DNA of 5,533 bases. Origin: an uncultured Erysipelotrichaceae bacterium (GTDB lineage Bacteria; Bacillota_I; Bacilli_A; RF39; UBA660). A model generated the notes under the pieces. That model saw nothing but the letters and a program-made list of their open reading frames with translations. It was not told the origin of the DNA and made no database searches. Each line of letters opens with the position of its first letter. Positions within the stretch are counted from its first letter, which is position 1. Both the position numbers and the translations under genes were made by a program. Location: assembly GCA_902766135.1 (NCBI GenBank), contig CACXCK010000026.1:1-5533 (forward strand), written 5' to 3'. Of the stretch, positions 4,366-5,533 are shown one piece after another.

Positions 4366-5533
4366 AGTTGTTTTGACTAAAAAAGCGGTTGGTGGTACTT
4401 GAAATATCCGGGTTTATCGCAGGTTTATCCTGAACTGTATCATGTTTTTCTGTATATCCATCAAGTTTCAAAACTTTATTTGTTAATTCGTCACTGTTCC
4501 AGTAAGATGTTACATCACAACTTGATGAGTATGGCGATGGATTAGGCATCTCGAGTCTAACAATCATTGGTATTTTAAATGCTGAACCAAAGGCTACACA
4601 TGTACCTGGTTGAAGACTTTTCATTTTTTGAATAACATCTTCACTGATATTAGGAATCATTTCTTCTATATATTTAACATCCATTGGGTGGGTCATTTTG
4701 AATATTAAGAAGTTTGAACATTGTGATACGACGGTATCACTTATTTCAACTGGTCGTTGACTTATAATATCTAGCATGACACCATATTTACGACCTTCTT
4801 TAGCAATACGTTCAAAGATATTATAGCCAATTAAGAAGACATCAATGTCTTTTTGAACATAACGATGGGCTTCTTCTAGAAATAAGTGAAATGGTACGGT
4901 ACCAATACTTGCGTTATCCTTAGCAAAATCAAATATCAAACGTGAATAAATCTTAACTATGGCTTTTGAAATATTGTCATCTATACCTTCTAAGTTTATA
5001 TTTATTATTTGTGCTTTCTCGCCTTTAAGTGTTACTAATTCAGAAATGAATTCACCCGGTGTATAATGCTTAGTGCCAGTGAATAAGTTACCTACAAAGC
5101 TATGAATTAATGAATAAAGACGAACCTTTAGTAATTGAGCATCATTATTTAGTTCACTATTATTTTGGAAGCCATCACTAATCATTGAAAATTCTAGAGC
5201 ATTATAGTAATCATTTAATGTGAATACAGCATCTTCTACTTCTTCTAATTCTAAATTTTCTTGCAAGAAAGATGTAATGTATTCAATGGCGATGACTGTT
5301 TCACTAAATTGTCCTTTGGAATCTATTTGAAAGCATTCATGGAAGCTTCTTGTGTACCCAACACCTTGGATTTCAATATCTGAATTTAATTCTGGAGTAT
5401 GACAGATACTTAATAGATTAAATAGGCTGTCACGTTTTTTTTCAATTGTCATTGAACTATAGATGATGTTCATTAGGGCTCTTGCTATTATCTGATTTTT
5501 GTATTTATGAGATGATGGAGTTTTGGTAGCAAA
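4364..5533 (-). CDS. HerA/DUF87-type P-loop ATPase, C-terminal 389 residues, 5' end outside window
   Basis: The frame stays open to the right edge. An internal ATG at 5473 is not the start, since 20 further in-frame residues precede it (FATKTPSSHKYKNQII...). Visible-residue numbering starts at the edge. HerA-class hallmarks are present: a Walker B region FHLFLEEAHRYV with E220-E221-A222-H223, a basic segment AKEGRKYG with a candidate arginine finger at R248, and ISQRPVEI with Q259-R260-P261, the sensor-like motif typical of HerA (COG0433). A hydrophobic strand with SQCSNFLIFKM follows, then a polar, probably disordered tail of about 50 residues. Walker A and any N-terminal barrel lie outside the window. 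HerA proteins form hexameric DNA-translocating motors that work with a nuclease (NurA in archaea) or, in bacteria, with effectors such as SIR2 or DUF4297 in anti-phage systems. No partner is visible downstream, where the gene ends in a terminator; one could lie upstream, beyond the edge. ATPase class is confident; role is open. Confidence 0.88.
   Translation of the reverse strand, partial: FATKTPSSHKYKNQIIARALMNIIYSSMTIEKKRDSLFNLLSICHTPELNSDIEIQGVGYTRSFHECFQIDSKGQFSETVIAIEYITSFLQENLELEEVEDAVFTLNDYYNALEFSMISDGFQNNSELNNDAQLLKVRLYSLIHSFVGNLFTGTKHYTPGEFISELVTLKGEKAQIININLEGIDDNISKAIVKIYSRLIFDFAKDNASIGTVPFHLFLEEAHRYVQKDIDVFLIGYNIFERIAKEGRKYGVMLDIISQRPVEISDTVVSQCSNFLIFKMTHPMDVKYIEEMIPNISEDVIQKMKSLQPGTCVAFGSAFKIPMIVRLEMPNPSPYSSSCDVTSYWNSDELTNKVLKLDGYTEKHDTVQDKPAINPDISSTTNRFFSQNN

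Noticed and set aside
5471..5473. ATG at 5473 as the start of the HerA-like gene
   Set aside because: The frame continues without a stop to the edge with protein-like sequence, no SD precedes this ATG, and the family needs an N-terminal Walker A region.
1..5533. CRISPR array, tRNA, insertion-sequence ends or integrase
   Set aside because: I scanned for regular repeats, cloverleaf-like blocks, transposase motifs and long inverted repeats and found none.

Overview
The window is AT-rich (roughly 30% G+C by eye). It uses the standard code (TGG for Trp; TGA, TAA and TAG as stops), strong AGGAGG-type ribosome binding sites and short hairpin-plus-T-run terminators. This suggests a low-GC Firmicutes/Bacilli-type chromosome, possibly an uncultured gut lineage. 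That placement rests on composition, signals and family resemblance, not on a marker gene. I see no rRNA, tRNA, CRISPR array, transposase or integrase.

Left half (1-2882), minus strand: a promoter with a near-consensus extended -10 drives a compact gene cluster. In transcription order it encodes a 399-residue coiled-coil protein with an acidic linker and a helical C-terminus, a 111-residue helical protein, and a 95-residue helical protein. After a short intrinsic terminator comes a membrane-anchored protein with a large extracytoplasmic part that runs off the left edge. Spacing is tight: an SD overlaps a stop codon, and the next junction is a TAATG overlap. I cannot assign a function to any of the four. 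The 95-residue protein and the coiled-coil protein share a loosely repeated helix-pair pattern, so they may be structurally related partners.

Centre (2823-2964): a divergent intergenic region. It holds the minus-strand promoter, two small inverted repeats, and a possible hairpin covering the SD of the rightward gene.

Right of centre (2965-4327), plus strand: the start of an SBP-ATPase-permease ABC importer operon of the NitT/TauT/NMT1 (SsuA/ThiY-like) type. The substrate-binding protein is intact but membrane-anchored rather than a lipoprotein. The ATPase stops right after its LSGGMRQR signature and lacks Walker B, D-loop and H-loop, and no permease follows. The transporter appears broken at this locus.

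Right end (4364-5533), minus strand: the C-terminal 389 residues of a HerA/DUF87-type P-loop ATPase, converging on the broken ABC gene and ending in a strong intrinsic terminator. Its N-terminus and Walker A lie beyond the right edge, as does any partner gene, so its role (DNA processing or defence) cannot be settled here.
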